Assembly: GCA_947464335.1 (NCBI GenBank)
Contig: CANHWG010000023.1
Coordinates: 1-40,156 of the forward strand
Source: Flavobacteriaceae bacterium
GTDB taxonomy: Bacteria > Bacteroidota > Bacteroidia > Flavobacteriales > Flavobacteriaceae
Direction: 5' to 3'
Length of the DNA: 40,156 bases
The notes under the pieces were generated by a model that saw only the letters and a program-made list of their open reading frames with translations, had not been told where the DNA came from and did no database searches. How positions within the stretch are numbered: the first letter of the stretch is position 1; every line of letters starts with the position of its first letter. Shown here piece after piece: positions 24,867-32,994 of the stretch. The translations under genes were made by a program, and so were the position numbers.

Positions 24867-25634
24867 TTATTTAAAAAACACATCATATCCAAAACGAATC
24901 AACGTTCCGATTACAACTATCAAAAAGAAAATACGGATAAATCCATTTCCTTTTTTGATCGCGAGCTTTGCTCCTATCCAACCGCCCAATGCATTACAAA
25001 TTGCCATAGGAATAGCAATTGCCCAAATGATTTTTCCTTTTAAAATAAATAAACAAATAGAGCCAAAGTTGGTTGCCAAATTGACCATTTTAGCATTGGC
25101 CGAAGCGTGAAGAAAGTCAAAACCTAAAACACTTACAAAAGCAAGTACAAAAAAACTTCCGGTTCCTGGTCCAATAAAACCATCATAAAATCCGATGATA
25201 ACACTAATAAGAACTGCCAGTAAAAATTGATATTTAGTATACTGTACTTTAACTTGATGGCTCCCAAAATCTTTTTTGATAAACGTATATAGGGCAATCA
25301 AACTCAAGACAACCAACAATACTGGTTTCATAAAATCATTACTTACTTTGGTAAGTAAATTAGACCCTATAAATGCAGCGATAAATGCAACAAATGCCAT
25401 TAAGAAAAGTAGTCTCCAATTGAGGGTAACTTTCTTAAGATACTGACGTGCTGCGAAAGCTGTTCCGCTAAACGATGGTATTTTTAGCGACCCAATAACA
25501 GAAGACACTGCAAGATTGGGAAGTAAAATCAAAGCTATGGGAGTTTGTATCAATCCACCTCCGCCAACTATTGCATCGACAAATCCGGCAAGAAATGCAG
25601 CAATACAAAGAAGAATTATGATATAGGTTTCCAT
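24867..25634 (-). CDS. TauE/SafE family permease
   Basis: A 255-residue inner-membrane protein with about eight hydrophobic segments in two related halves. The half-signatures are DAIVGGGGLIQTP (20-32) and GFYDGFIGPGTGS (148-160), diagnostic of the TauE/SafE family. Members export sulfite, sulfoacetate or other small organic anions. No sulfur-metabolism gene lies nearby, so the substrate cannot be named. It is downstream of murA, but a hairpin at 25647-25672 separates the two. Confidence 0.9.
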   Translation of the reverse strand: METYIIILLCIAAFLAGFVDAIVGGGGLIQTPIALILLPNLAVSSVIGSLKIPSFSGTAFAARQYLKKVTLNWRLLFLMAFVAFIAAFIGSNLLTKVSNDFMKPVLLVVLSLIALYTFIKKDFGSHQVKVQYTKYQFLLAVLISVIIGFYDGFIGPGTGSFFVLAFVSVLGFDFLHASANAKMVNLATNFGSICLFILKGKIIWAIAIPMAICNALGGWIGAKLAIKKGNGFIRIFFLIVVIGTLIRFGYDVFFK

Positions 25635-25646
25635 GCTATTTTAAAT

Positions 25647-25672
25647 GAAAAAGAGGTACAATCTGCACCTCT
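25647..25672 (-). terminator. Terminator after murA
   Basis: AGAGGT (25652-25657) pairs with ACCTCT (25667-25672). On the minus strand the stem is followed by TTTTTC. The stem is only 6 bp, so it is moderate in strength. It ends the glmM-to-murA run before the TauE/SafE gene. Confidence 0.6.
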
Positions 25673-25703
25673 ATTATTTAGATTCTATTTTCAATACTCT
25701 ATA

Positions 25704-27014
25704 TTAAACACGAACAATATTAGCTCCAAGCGCACGTAATCTTTCGTCAATGCGTTCGTAACCTCTATCTATTTGCTCAATGTTTTGAATGGTTGAAGTT
25801 CCTTTGGCAGAAAGCGCTGCAATTAATAAAGATATTCCGGCACGAATATCTGGTGAACTCATCACAGTAGCTTTTAGCTGCGATTGGAAATTGTGACCCA
25901 TAACTACCGCTCGGTGAGGATCGCATAACATAATTTTAGCACCCATATCTATAAGTTTATCCACAAAGAACAAACGGCTTTCGAACATTTTTTGATGAAT
26001 CAACACATCGCCATTCGCTTGGGTTGCTACAACCAAAACTATACTCAATAAATCGGGCGTAAAACCAGGCCATGGTGCATCGGCTATAGTTAAAATAGAA
26101 CCGTCAATATCGGTTTTTACGGTGTATCCTTTGGTATGAGCTGGTATATAAATATCGTCCTCTTTTTTCTCTAAAGTAATTCCTAATTTTCTGAATACAT
26201 TCGGAATTACCCCAAGGTTTTCCCACGAAACATTTTTGATGGTAATTTCACTTCTTGTCATCGCCGCAAGGCCAATCCAAGAACCAATCTCAATCATATC
26301 AGGCAAAATTCGATGTTCACAACCACCTAATTTTTCAACACCTTCAATGGTCAATAAGTTAGAACCCACACCGGTGATTTTGGCACCCATCGAGTTCAGC
26401 ATTTTACACAATTGTTGCAAATAAGGTTCACAAGCTGCATTATATATCGTCGTAATTCCTTCTGCCAAAACAGCCGCCATAACTATGTTTGCCGTTCCGG
26501 TTACCGAAGCTTCATCAAGTAACATGTGAGCTCCTTTTAATCTTCCTTTGTTTTCAACACCATAAAAATGGTCTTCTCTCTCGTATCGGAACTTAGCTCC
26601 AAGGTTAATAAAACCTTCAAAGTGCGTATCTAAACGACGACGACCTATTTTATCACCACCCGGTTTTGGGATATAACCACATCCAAATCGAGCTAATAAC
26701 GGTCCCACTATCATAATTGAACCTCTTAAACTTCCACCTTCTTTTTTGAACGCTTCGGTTTTCAAATAATCTATGTTGACTTCATCAGCTTGAAAAGTAT
26801 AATCTCCAGGTCCGTTTTTTTGAATTTTTACGCCCAAATTTCCAAGTAAAACAATCAATTTATTGACGTCTATAATATCCGGAATATTGGTAACTCTAAC
26901 TTTTTCTGAAGTTAACAATGCTGGACATAACACTTGTAACGCTTCGTTTTTTGCTCCTTGAGGTTGTACTTCTCCTTTTAGTTGAATACCTCCTTCTATT
27001 TTAAAAGTTCCCAT
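25704..27014 (-). CDS. murA: UDP-GlcNAc 1-carboxyvinyltransferase MurA, Asp variant
   Basis: MurA transfers enolpyruvate from PEP to UDP-GlcNAc, the first committed step of peptidoglycan synthesis. Counted from the ATG at 27014 the protein has 436 residues. Lys22 and Asn23 (GAKNEAL) match the substrate-binding pair of E. coli. The catalytic loop reads PKPGGDKIGRRRLDTH, aligning with GGCTIGARPVDLH of E. coli MurA, so Asp121 replaces Cys115. The codon is GAT (26652-26654 on the minus strand). The reaction works with Asp, but fosfomycin cannot alkylate it. The frame extends 18 codons upstream to a TTG, but that part is translated repeat sequence, so the ATG is chosen. It is the last gene of the run that starts with glmM. 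Confidence 0.95.
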   Translation of the reverse strand: MGTFKIEGGIQLKGEVQPQGAKNEALQVLCPALLTSEKVRVTNIPDIIDVNKLIVLLGNLGVKIQKNGPGDYTFQADEVNIDYLKTEAFKKEGGSLRGSIMIVGPLLARFGCGYIPKPGGDKIGRRRLDTHFEGFINLGAKFRYEREDHFYGVENKGRLKGAHMLLDEASVTGTANIVMAAVLAEGITTIYNAACEPYLQQLCKMLNSMGAKITGVGSNLLTIEGVEKLGGCEHRILPDMIEIGSWIGLAAMTRSEITIKNVSWENLGVIPNVFRKLGITLEKKEDDIYIPAHTKGYTVKTDIDGSILTIADAPWPGFTPDLLSIVLVVATQANGDVLIHQKMFESRLFFVDKLIDMGAKIMLCDPHRAVVMGHNFQSQLKATVMSSPDIRAGISLLIAALSAKGTSTIQNIEQIDRGYERIDERLRALGANIVRV

Positions 27015-27023
27015 GATATATTT

Positions 27024-27090
27024 GTTTCGGGTTTCAAGTTCCAGGTTTCGGGTTACAATAACTCGCAACTCGTAACCTATAACTCAAAAC
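27024..27090. repeat. Degenerate word repeats before murA
   Basis: Two exact GTTTCGGGTT copies (27024-27033 and 27045-27054) are followed by two ACTCG words (27061-27065 and 27068-27072). This is the longest example of the short-word repeat type seen in several gaps here. It occupies nearly all of the murA/DUF4290 spacer. Confidence 0.6.
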
Positions 27091-27803
27091 TATTTCTGAT
27101 TGTTATTATTGTTTTTTTTAATGAACGGTTTTTTACCGTTTTTAATGATTTTTGCTTTATTATTTTGAGGCATATTTTTATTCGACATTTTTTTGTTAGT
27201 ACGCATCAAATCGTTTGTAGTTAACAATTCTTCCGAACTGTGAAGCAAATTTAATTTACCATCTGACAATTCATAAAGATGCTCAAAAATAACAAGATCG
27301 GTAACGGTATCTTTATTCCAACTTAGATAGGATTTCTTCATGTGGTTGGCAATTACTTTTACCAAAGCACTTTTCATTTCTCCCTCTTCCCAGCTGTTGG
27401 CAACATCTATCATGTATTTGATATTGTTACCATAAAAACGATATTTTGGATTTTTCTGTGGATACGCTAATCGTTCTGGTTTCAAATAAATAACATCTCG
27501 AGTTGGAATCGGATAGGGAGAATCGACATCCAATTTAAAATCGGACATGATAAAAATTTGATCCCATAATTTATGCTGAAAATCGAGTACATCACGCAAA
27601 TGCGGGTTTAAACTACCCATCACCTGAATAATGTATTTGGCTGCTTTGTTACGCGTTTCTCTATCTTCTATAATAGTTGCTTGATCAATCAATTTTTGTA
27701 AGTGACGACCATATTCTGGTATGATTAAATGAGGACGTTCTGCATTGTATTCTAAATTAAATACAACATCGTTAGCATTTTCTTTTATATATTTTTCGAT
27801 CAT
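27090..27803 (-). CDS. DUF4290 family protein
   Basis: A 237-residue cytosolic protein of DUF4290, a Bacteroidota family of unknown function. The conserved N-terminal region includes NLEYNAERPHLIIPEYGRH (about 16-34), followed by a helical core to about residue 190. The last 40 residues are Lys/Asn-rich and end in an Asn/Lys run, probably disordered and possibly RNA-binding. The start overlaps the DUF493 stop by 1 bp, so the two are translationally coupled. A link to envelope synthesis, suggested by glmM and murA on either side, is inference. Confidence 0.85.
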   Translation of the reverse strand: MIEKYIKENANDVVFNLEYNAERPHLIIPEYGRHLQKLIDQATIIEDRETRNKAAKYIIQVMGSLNPHLRDVLDFQHKLWDQIFIMSDFKLDVDSPYPIPTRDVIYLKPERLAYPQKNPKYRFYGNNIKYMIDVANSWEEGEMKSALVKVIANHMKKSYLSWNKDTVTDLVIFEHLYELSDGKLNLLHSSEELLTTNDLMRTNKKMSNKNMPQNNKAKIIKNGKKPFIKKNNNNNQK

Positions 27804-28087
27804 TATAATGATATTATTCCCTCAATTGTAGAGACTGCTATGTATTTTTCAATAACACTATCTGGACTTTCCATCATCACGTTTATTGAAATACTAGTAT
27901 ACTTAGCTGTTTTGGATTGTGTAGTTTGAATTACGGCACCAATGTTATCAAAGGCATTTTCAACTTCTTCAATTTTTTTGGCATCAGTTGGCACAATAAA
28001 TTTGTATAAATATTCACTTGGCCATGTTGAAGTATTATTCAACTCTTCGCGCAACCTTTCATAAAATTCTTCCGTCTTCTTATCCAT
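27803..28087 (-). CDS. DUF493 (YbeD-like) small regulatory-type protein
   Basis: A 94-residue protein of the DUF493/YbeD family, which has an ACT-like alpha/beta fold. The pattern is SEYLYKFIVPTDAKKIEEV (24-42) followed by the second strand pair KTAKYTSISINVMM and a final ISL. YbeD of E. coli has this fold but its role is unsettled; regulation by a small ligand is the usual suggestion. It lies between glmM (37-bp gap) and DUF4290 (1-bp overlap). A minus-strand promoter-like sequence precedes it. Confidence 0.85.
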   Translation of the reverse strand: MDKKTEEFYERLREELNNTSTWPSEYLYKFIVPTDAKKIEEVENAFDNIGAVIQTTQSKTAKYTSISINVMMESPDSVIEKYIAVSTIEGIISL

Positions 28088-28104
28088 TCGTTAAAAAATA
28101 AAAG

Positions 28105-28112
28105 CAAATATA
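28105..28112 (-). promoter_or_regulatory. Possible internal promoter before DUF493
   Basis: On the minus strand the sequence reads TATATTTG, matching TAnnTTTG, 18 bp before the DUF493 ATG. No convincing -33 was seen. It could let DUF493, DUF4290 and murA be transcribed without glmM. Confidence 0.4.
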
Positions 28113-28123
28113 CAGTATTGATT

Positions 28124-29521
28124 TTAGATTTCAGCTACTGCTTTAATTTCATCCATAATCTTCAAAGCCAAAGCATCGGCTAATTCTTGTGTTTGTGCTT
28201 CCGTATAAATTCTTATGATTGGTTCTGTGTTTGATTTTCGTAAGTGAACCCAATTTTCGGCAAAGTCAATTTTCACGCCATCAATCGTGTTGATTTCTTC
28301 GTTTTTATATTTTTCTGTCATAGCAACCAAAATTGCATCCACATCAATTTGTGGTGTTAATTCAATTTTATTTTTGCTCATGTAATACTGCGGATACGAA
28401 GCTCTCAACTCGGCAACCGTCATCTCTAGAGTAGCCAAATGCGTCAAGAACAAAGCTACTCCAACCAAGCTGTCTCTTCCGTAATGTGATTCTGGATAAA
28501 TGATTCCACCATTTCCTTCGCCGCCTATTATAGCGTTTGTTTTTTTCATTAACTCAACCACATTTACTTCACCCACTGCACTGGCTTGGTAATTTCCGTT
28601 GTGTTTGTTGGTGATATCGCGTAAAGCTCGAGAAGAACTCATATTAGAAACCGTATTTCCTGGTGTTTTACTCAGAACGTAATCGGCGCAAGCCACCAAA
28701 GTATATTCTTCACCAAACATTTCACCATCATTAGAAATGAAAGCCAAACGATCAACATCAGGATCGACTACAATTCCAAAATCGGCTTTTTCTTCAACCA
28801 CCAACTTACAAATATCGCCTAAATGCTCTTTTAAAGGTTCTGGGTTGTGCGGAAAATGCCCGTTCGGTTCGCAGTATAATTTGACACACTCCACGCCCAT
28901 TTGCTCCAATAATTTAGGGATAATGATTCCACCACTAGAATTTACGCCATCAACAACCACCTTAAATTTTCTCTTAGCTACTGCTTCTGCATCTACCAAT
29001 GGTAAATTTAAGACCTCATCAATATGAATATCCATATAAGCGTCATTCACCGTAATTTCACCTAACGAATCCACATTTGAAAAATCAAAAGCTTCGGCTT
29101 CGGCTATTTCCAAAATCATTTCACCTGCTGCTCCACTTAAGAATTCGCCTTTGGCATTCAATAATTTCAAAGCATTCCATTGTTTCGGATTATGAGAAGC
29201 AGTTAAAATAATTCCGCCATCCGCTTGTTCTAATGGCACCGCAATTTCAACCGTTGGAGTTGTAGACAAACCTAAATCAATAACATCAATACCTAATCCG
29301 ACTAACGTATTTACTACCAAATTATGAATCATTGGTCCCGAAATACGGGCATCACGACCAATAACAACCTTTAGTTTAGAGTTGCGGGTTGAAGGTTGCG
29401 AGTTTTTAAGAAAAGTGCCATAGGCCGAAGCAAATTTTACAGCATCAACAGGCGTTAGATTATCGCCTACTTTACCCCCAATAGTACCCCGAATTCCTGA
29501 TATCGATTTGATTAAAGTCAT
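28124..29521 (-). CDS. glmM: Phosphoglucosamine mutase GlmM
   Basis: This 465-residue mutase converts glucosamine-6-phosphate to glucosamine-1-phosphate for UDP-GlcNAc synthesis. The phosphoserine loop is TASHNPKQWN with Ser109. The metal loop is D253-P-D255-V-D257-R. The sugar loop GGEGNGG (333-339) and the phosphate loop KSNTEP near residue 434 differ from the classic GlmM GGExSGH and RxSGTEP, a pattern seen in Bacteroidota. A phosphomannomutase role cannot be excluded. Residues about 39-48 are encoded by a sequence that matches the intergenic word repeats of this window. It heads the run with DUF493, DUF4290 and murA, which supports the GlmM call. Confidence 0.87.
   Translation of the reverse strand: MTLIKSISGIRGTIGGKVGDNLTPVDAVKFASAYGTFLKNSQPSTRNSKLKVVIGRDARISGPMIHNLVVNTLVGLGIDVIDLGLSTTPTVEIAVPLEQADGGIILTASHNPKQWNALKLLNAKGEFLSGAAGEMILEIAEAEAFDFSNVDSLGEITVNDAYMDIHIDEVLNLPLVDAEAVAKRKFKVVVDGVNSSGGIIIPKLLEQMGVECVKLYCEPNGHFPHNPEPLKEHLGDICKLVVEEKADFGIVVDPDVDRLAFISNDGEMFGEEYTLVACADYVLSKTPGNTVSNMSSSRALRDITNKHNGNYQASAVGEVNVVELMKKTNAIIGGEGNGGIIYPESHYGRDSLVGVALFLTHLATLEMTVAELRASYPQYYMSKNKIELTPQIDVDAILVAMTEKYKNEEINTIDGVKIDFAENWVHLRKSNTEPIIRIYTEAQTQELADALALKIMDEIKAVAEI
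29379..29407. repeat. Word repeat inside glmM coding sequence
   Basis: The plus strand reads GAGTTGCGGGTTGAAGG then TTGCGAGTTTTT. The words GAGTTGCG and GTTGCGAGTT also occur in the murA leader (minus strand, 27061-27090), and GAGTTGCG occurs at 6180. In glmM it keeps the frame and encodes residues about 39-48, a linker between a helix and the KVVIGRD strand. Confidence 0.55.
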
Positions 29522-29565
29522 CTATTATTATTTATGGATTTTGAATTATCATATTTAAATGTTTA

Positions 29566-29573
29566 CAAATATA
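29566..29573 (-). promoter_or_regulatory. -7 element of the glmM run
   Basis: On the minus strand the sequence reads TATATTTG, matching TAnnTTTG, 44 bp before the glmM ATG. A TTG at 29589-29591 (minus strand) is 15 bp away, shorter than ideal. Confidence 0.5.
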
Positions 29574-29595
29574 AAGAATGACAATTTTCAATTCT

Positions 29596-29628
29596 AATTT
29601 AAAATTCAAAATTTATAATTTAAAATTC
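29596..29628. repeat. Direct repeat of AATTTAAAATTC
   Basis: Two exact 12-bp copies (29596-29607 and 29617-29628) lie in the divergent glmM/acpH gap, just before the acpH start. Confidence 0.55.
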
Positions 29629-29641
29629 CTAAATTAGGCAC

Positions 29642-30238
29642 ATGAACTTCTTAGCCCATATATATCTTTCTGGTGAAAACGATTTGTTGAAAATCGGAAA
29701 TTTTATGGCGGACAGTATTCACGGACGCAATTATAATAATTTTCAAATAGAAATAAAAAAAGGAATTTTATTGCATCGATCTATAGATAGTTTTACCGAT
29801 ACGCATCTCATTTATAGACAAAGTAAGCATCGGCTGCACGAAAAATATGGCCATTATTCGGGAGTGATTATGGATATTTTTTACGATCATTTTTTAGCTA
29901 CTAATTGGAATACTTATTCAGAAATAAAACTTGAAGAATATGCCCAAAATTTTTACAAATTACTTCAAGACCACTATGATTTATTGACCGAAAAAGCTCA
30001 AGGAATGTTACCTTATATGCTGGGAAGAAATTGGTTGGTTAGCTACGCCACAATCGAAGGATTACAAATGATCCTATTTCAAATGGACCACCGAACCAAA
30101 AACCGAGTTGACATGCACGAATCGATAGTAGAATTAAAGCACTATTATACCGAATTTGAAACGGAATTCAAGCTTTTTTTTGAAGAACTGCGTGCCCATT
30201 GTGCTGATAAAATTAAAGAGTTAAACCAATTAAGATGA
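29642..30238 (+). CDS. acpH: Acyl carrier protein phosphodiesterase (AcpH)
   Basis: This 198-residue enzyme of the HD-like AcpH family removes the 4'-phosphopantetheine arm from acyl carrier protein. The family opening MNFLAHIYLSG is exact. GNFMADSIHGR (20-30), LLHRSIDSFTDTH (44-56) and the helix DIFYDHFLATNW (78-89) supply the conserved Asp and His residues expected to bind Mn. The length matches E. coli AcpH (193 residues). It has no cognate ACP gene nearby. Its TGA overlaps the ATG of a 29-codon ORF (ATGA). Confidence 0.88.
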   Translation: MNFLAHIYLSGENDLLKIGNFMADSIHGRNYNNFQIEIKKGILLHRSIDSFTDTHLIYRQSKHRLHEKYGHYSGVIMDIFYDHFLATNWNTYSEIKLEEYAQNFYKLLQDHYDLLTEKAQGMLPYMLGRNWLVSYATIEGLQMILFQMDHRTKNRVDMHESIVELKHYYTEFETEFKLFFEELRAHCADKIKELNQLR

Positions 30239-30324
30239 GAAAATTACGATCAACAATTACTGATCTTCTTTTCTGTTTATTTTTAAATGGACTTGTTGCC
30301 GATAAAATAGTTGGATTTAAATAA
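30235..30324 (+). CDS. Possible 29-residue small ORF coupled to acpH
   Basis: An ATG at 30235 overlaps the acpH stop (ATGA), a classic coupling arrangement. The frame runs 29 codons to a TAA. The product starts MRKLRSTITDLL and has a hydrophobic centre (LLFCLFLNGLV), resembling a tiny membrane peptide. No family is recognised. It could equally be chance, as the region is AT-rich and the ORF is short. Confidence 0.25.
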   Translation: MRKLRSTITDLLFCLFLNGLVADKIVGFK

Positions 30325-30335
30325 TAATTATCTAC

Positions 30336-31004
30336 ATGGACTTTCTAAATGAATTGACATTTGAATTATCACAACGCTACAATATTGAAAACGCTACATC
30401 AATGCAAGCGTATATGAAAGATAACTTTTCATTTTTGGGTATCAAAACTCAAGAAAGAAGAGCTGTTTTAAAAAATCTTTGGAAAAAACACCAACATGAA
30501 ATTCAAACTAATTTTAGAGGAATAGCTTGTGATTTATTCCAAAAAAAAGAACGTGAGTTTCATTATTGCGGTGTTGAAATACTGATTAAAGAGGCCAAAA
30601 ATAAGTATGTCATTGAAGATGCAAAACTTATCGAAAAGCTTATTGTGACTAACTCTTGGTGGGATACAGTCGACTTTCTTGCGAAATATGTTTTGGGTAA
30701 TTATTTGCGACAATTTCCAGAAAAAACATTTGTAGTTATTGAAAGATTTTCAAATACAAATAACATGTGGCTCAATAGAAGTGCTATTCTATTCCAACTG
30801 GATTATAAGGCTTCAACCCATTTTGAGTTACTTATTTCGGAATGCGAAAAGCATAAAGAATCGAAAGAATTTTTTATTCAAAAAGCAATTGGTTGGGCAC
30901 TGCGAGAATATGGCAGGTATAACCCAAATGGAGTAATACTTTATGTTGAAAACACTAATCTAAAACCATTAAGCAAAAAAGAAGCGTTGCGTAAACTAAT
31001 CTAA
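30336..31004 (+). CDS. AlkD-like DNA glycosylase (HEAT-repeat)
   Basis: A 222-residue protein of the AlkD family, which excises alkylated bases such as 3- and 7-methylpurines by stacking the base against tryptophans rather than flipping it into a pocket. The protein is built from HEAT-like helical repeats. The catalytic set of Bacillus cereus AlkD is conserved at the same numbers: Trp109 and Asp113 (SWWDTVD), Arg148 (NRSA) and Trp187 (IGWALRE). It is not linked to an ada or alkA operon here. It has its own frame start 98 bp after acpH. Confidence 0.9.
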   Translation: MDFLNELTFELSQRYNIENATSMQAYMKDNFSFLGIKTQERRAVLKNLWKKHQHEIQTNFRGIACDLFQKKEREFHYCGVEILIKEAKNKYVIEDAKLIEKLIVTNSWWDTVDFLAKYVLGNYLRQFPEKTFVVIERFSNTNNMWLNRSAILFQLDYKASTHFELLISECEKHKESKEFFIQKAIGWALREYGRYNPNGVILYVENTNLKPLSKKEALRKLI

Positions 31005-31045
31005 AACTATACAATTTCAATTTTTTTAATTTTCTATTTATAGCT

Positions 31046-31053
31046 TACTTTTG
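31046..31053 (+). promoter_or_regulatory. -7 element before the ClC gene
   Basis: TACTTTTG matches TAnnTTTG, 17 bp before the ATG at 31071. No clear TTG lies about 19 bp upstream. Confidence 0.45.
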
Positions 31054-31070
31054 CTATTCAACTTCGAATT

Positions 31071-32891
31071 ATGCCAACTAACAAAGCTTCTTTTTTAAAA
31101 ATTATTTTCAGAAGTGTTTTCAGAAGAGCTGAGAATTTAGTTTATCTTTTGAAAGAAAGACTTAGCGAGCGAAATTTTATCTATTTTGCCAGCGTTGTTG
31201 TTGCCATTACGTGTTCTTTTGCCGTAATTATTCTTAAAAGTTTTGCGCATAATATTTTCCTTTGGGCGAATGACATTAATGGGTTTCTGAAATTGCCTTA
31301 TATCAATAGTTTGCTTCCAATTGCAGGAATCTTGCTCACCGTTTTTGTGATTCGAAATTTCTTAGGCAATAGTCTAGAAAAAGGTAGTTCTAAGATATTA
31401 TATGCCGTTGCTCGAAAAGGCGGAATTATTCCCAAAAAACAAATGTATGCTCAAATAGTAACGAGTTCCTTAACGGTTGGATTGGGCGGTTCTGCCGGAT
31501 TAGAAAGTCCGATTGTAATAACTGGAGCGGCATTTGGTTCCAACTTTGCACAAAAATACCATCTGTCACAAAAAGATAGAATATTGCTTTTGGCTTGCGG
31601 GGTTGCAGCCGGAATTGGAGCTGCATTTAACGCACCCATAGCTGGCGTTCTATTTGCGATAGAAGTGGTTTTGACCGATGTTTCTATTGCAGCTTTTATT
31701 CCTATAATCATTTCTGCTGCAACTGGTGCATTAATTTCAAAAGTGACTTTAAGTCCAGATACTATTTTAAATTTTGAACAAACCTTAAAATTTGATTATC
31801 ACAATACACCTTATTATATTCTATTGGGTATTTTGGCGGGATTAACCTCTATTTATCACGCACGTAATTTTCAAAAAGTCGAAAAGTTTTTCGGAACCTT
31901 TAAGAACAAAGGCTATCGTAGAGCCTTCTTTGGAGCTACAATTTTAGCCCTATTGATTTTCTTTTTCCCAACCTTATTTGGAGAAGGTTATGAAAGCATT
32001 AAAACGTTAACCTCCAAAAACCCAAGTGTCTTATTAGACAATACATTACTTGAAAACTTCAAAAGTAGCGAATGGGTTTTACTGGCTTTTATCGGAGTTA
32101 CAATGTTATTAAAAGCTTTTGCTACGGGGTTAACTTTAGGAAGCGGAGGAAATGGTGGTAACTTTGCTCCTTCTCTTTTTGTGGGTTCTTATCTTGGGTT
32201 TTTTGTAGCAAAAACAATTAATATATTGAACTTTACAAATCCGTTACCCATTGCCAATTTTACCATTGTTGGGATGGCTGGAATTTTGAGTGGCTTATTT
32301 CATGCACCATTGACGGCTATTTTCCTTATTGGTGAAATTACCGGTGGTTATGATTTGATGGTACCTCTAATGATTGTGTCATCAGTAAGTTTTGCTGTTT
32401 CTAAACAATTTGAAAAACACTCTATGGATGTTAAAACTTTAGCCGATAAAGGTGAAGTATTTACGAGCGATAAAGACAAAAATATTCTACAAAGCATCAA
32501 TTTTTATAAATTGGTGCAACAAAATTATAAATCCCTGACATTACTAGACTTACCGACTGAAGTGGTCGCCATCTTTGCTACAACTGATCAGAAAATAATT
32601 CCTGTTATAGATAAAGAAAATGAACTTGTCGGCATTATTGATTTTGAGGATGTCAAAGCTTTTATTTTCAATCCGAATCATATTAAGTTTATGAGCATGA
32701 ATGAAATTATAAGCCAACCCAAAGAGATTATTCTATTTGAAGACAAACCCGAGAAAATTATGAAGCTATTCCAAACTTCTAAAATGACAACTCTACCCGT
32801 AATTCACAAAAGTAAGTTTGTTGGTTTTTTATCAAAAATTGATGTGCTCGAAAGCTACCGTCAACGATTAAAAGAAATGATAATTGAATAA
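31071..32891 (+). CDS. ClC-family chloride channel or transporter with CBS pair
   Basis: A 606-residue ClC protein with about ten or more membrane segments (40-450) and two CBS domains (about 480-606) that usually bind adenine nucleotides. The gating glutamate is Glu145 in GSAGLESP, aligned with Glu148 of E. coli ClC-ec1. GGNFAP (362-367) is the second selectivity motif. Three other positions diverge. The internal proton glutamate of ClC-ec1 (Glu203) aligns with Val199 in FAIEVV. The GSGIP serine loop reads KGSSK (104-108). The gate tyrosine Tyr445 aligns near Asp453. The protein may therefore be a channel or a transporter with different coupling. It is monocistronic. Confidence 0.88.
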   Translation: MPTNKASFLKIIFRSVFRRAENLVYLLKERLSERNFIYFASVVVAITCSFAVIILKSFAHNIFLWANDINGFLKLPYINSLLPIAGILLTVFVIRNFLGNSLEKGSSKILYAVARKGGIIPKKQMYAQIVTSSLTVGLGGSAGLESPIVITGAAFGSNFAQKYHLSQKDRILLLACGVAAGIGAAFNAPIAGVLFAIEVVLTDVSIAAFIPIIISAATGALISKVTLSPDTILNFEQTLKFDYHNTPYYILLGILAGLTSIYHARNFQKVEKFFGTFKNKGYRRAFFGATILALLIFFFPTLFGEGYESIKTLTSKNPSVLLDNTLLENFKSSEWVLLAFIGVTMLLKAFATGLTLGSGGNGGNFAPSLFVGSYLGFFVAKTINILNFTNPLPIANFTIVGMAGILSGLFHAPLTAIFLIGEITGGYDLMVPLMIVSSVSFAVSKQFEKHSMDVKTLADKGEVFTSDKDKNILQSINFYKLVQQNYKSLTLLDLPTEVVAIFATTDQKIIPVIDKENELVGIIDFEDVKAFIFNPNHIKFMSMNEIISQPKEIILFEDKPEKIMKLFQTSKMTTLPVIHKSKFVGFLSKIDVLESYRQRLKEMIIE

Positions 32892-32945
32892 TCATTTTTA
32901 TAGATAACTTCTTTACAGTCTATTCAAAATTTCTTTCTAAAACAT

Positions 32946-32953
32946 TACCTTTG
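32946..32953 (+). promoter_or_regulatory. -7 element before uvrA
   Basis: TACCTTTG matches TAnnTTTG and lies 41 bp before the uvrA ATG. No LexA-type palindrome was seen near it. Confidence 0.5.
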
Positions 32954-32994
32954 CTTCCGCTTCCTAAAATTCGGGACTGAATGAATAAAATGCT

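Noticed and set aside
27015..27068. Upstream TTG extension of murA by 18 codons
   Set aside because: The extra residues are translated word-repeat sequence, and MurA homologues begin at the ATG at 27014.
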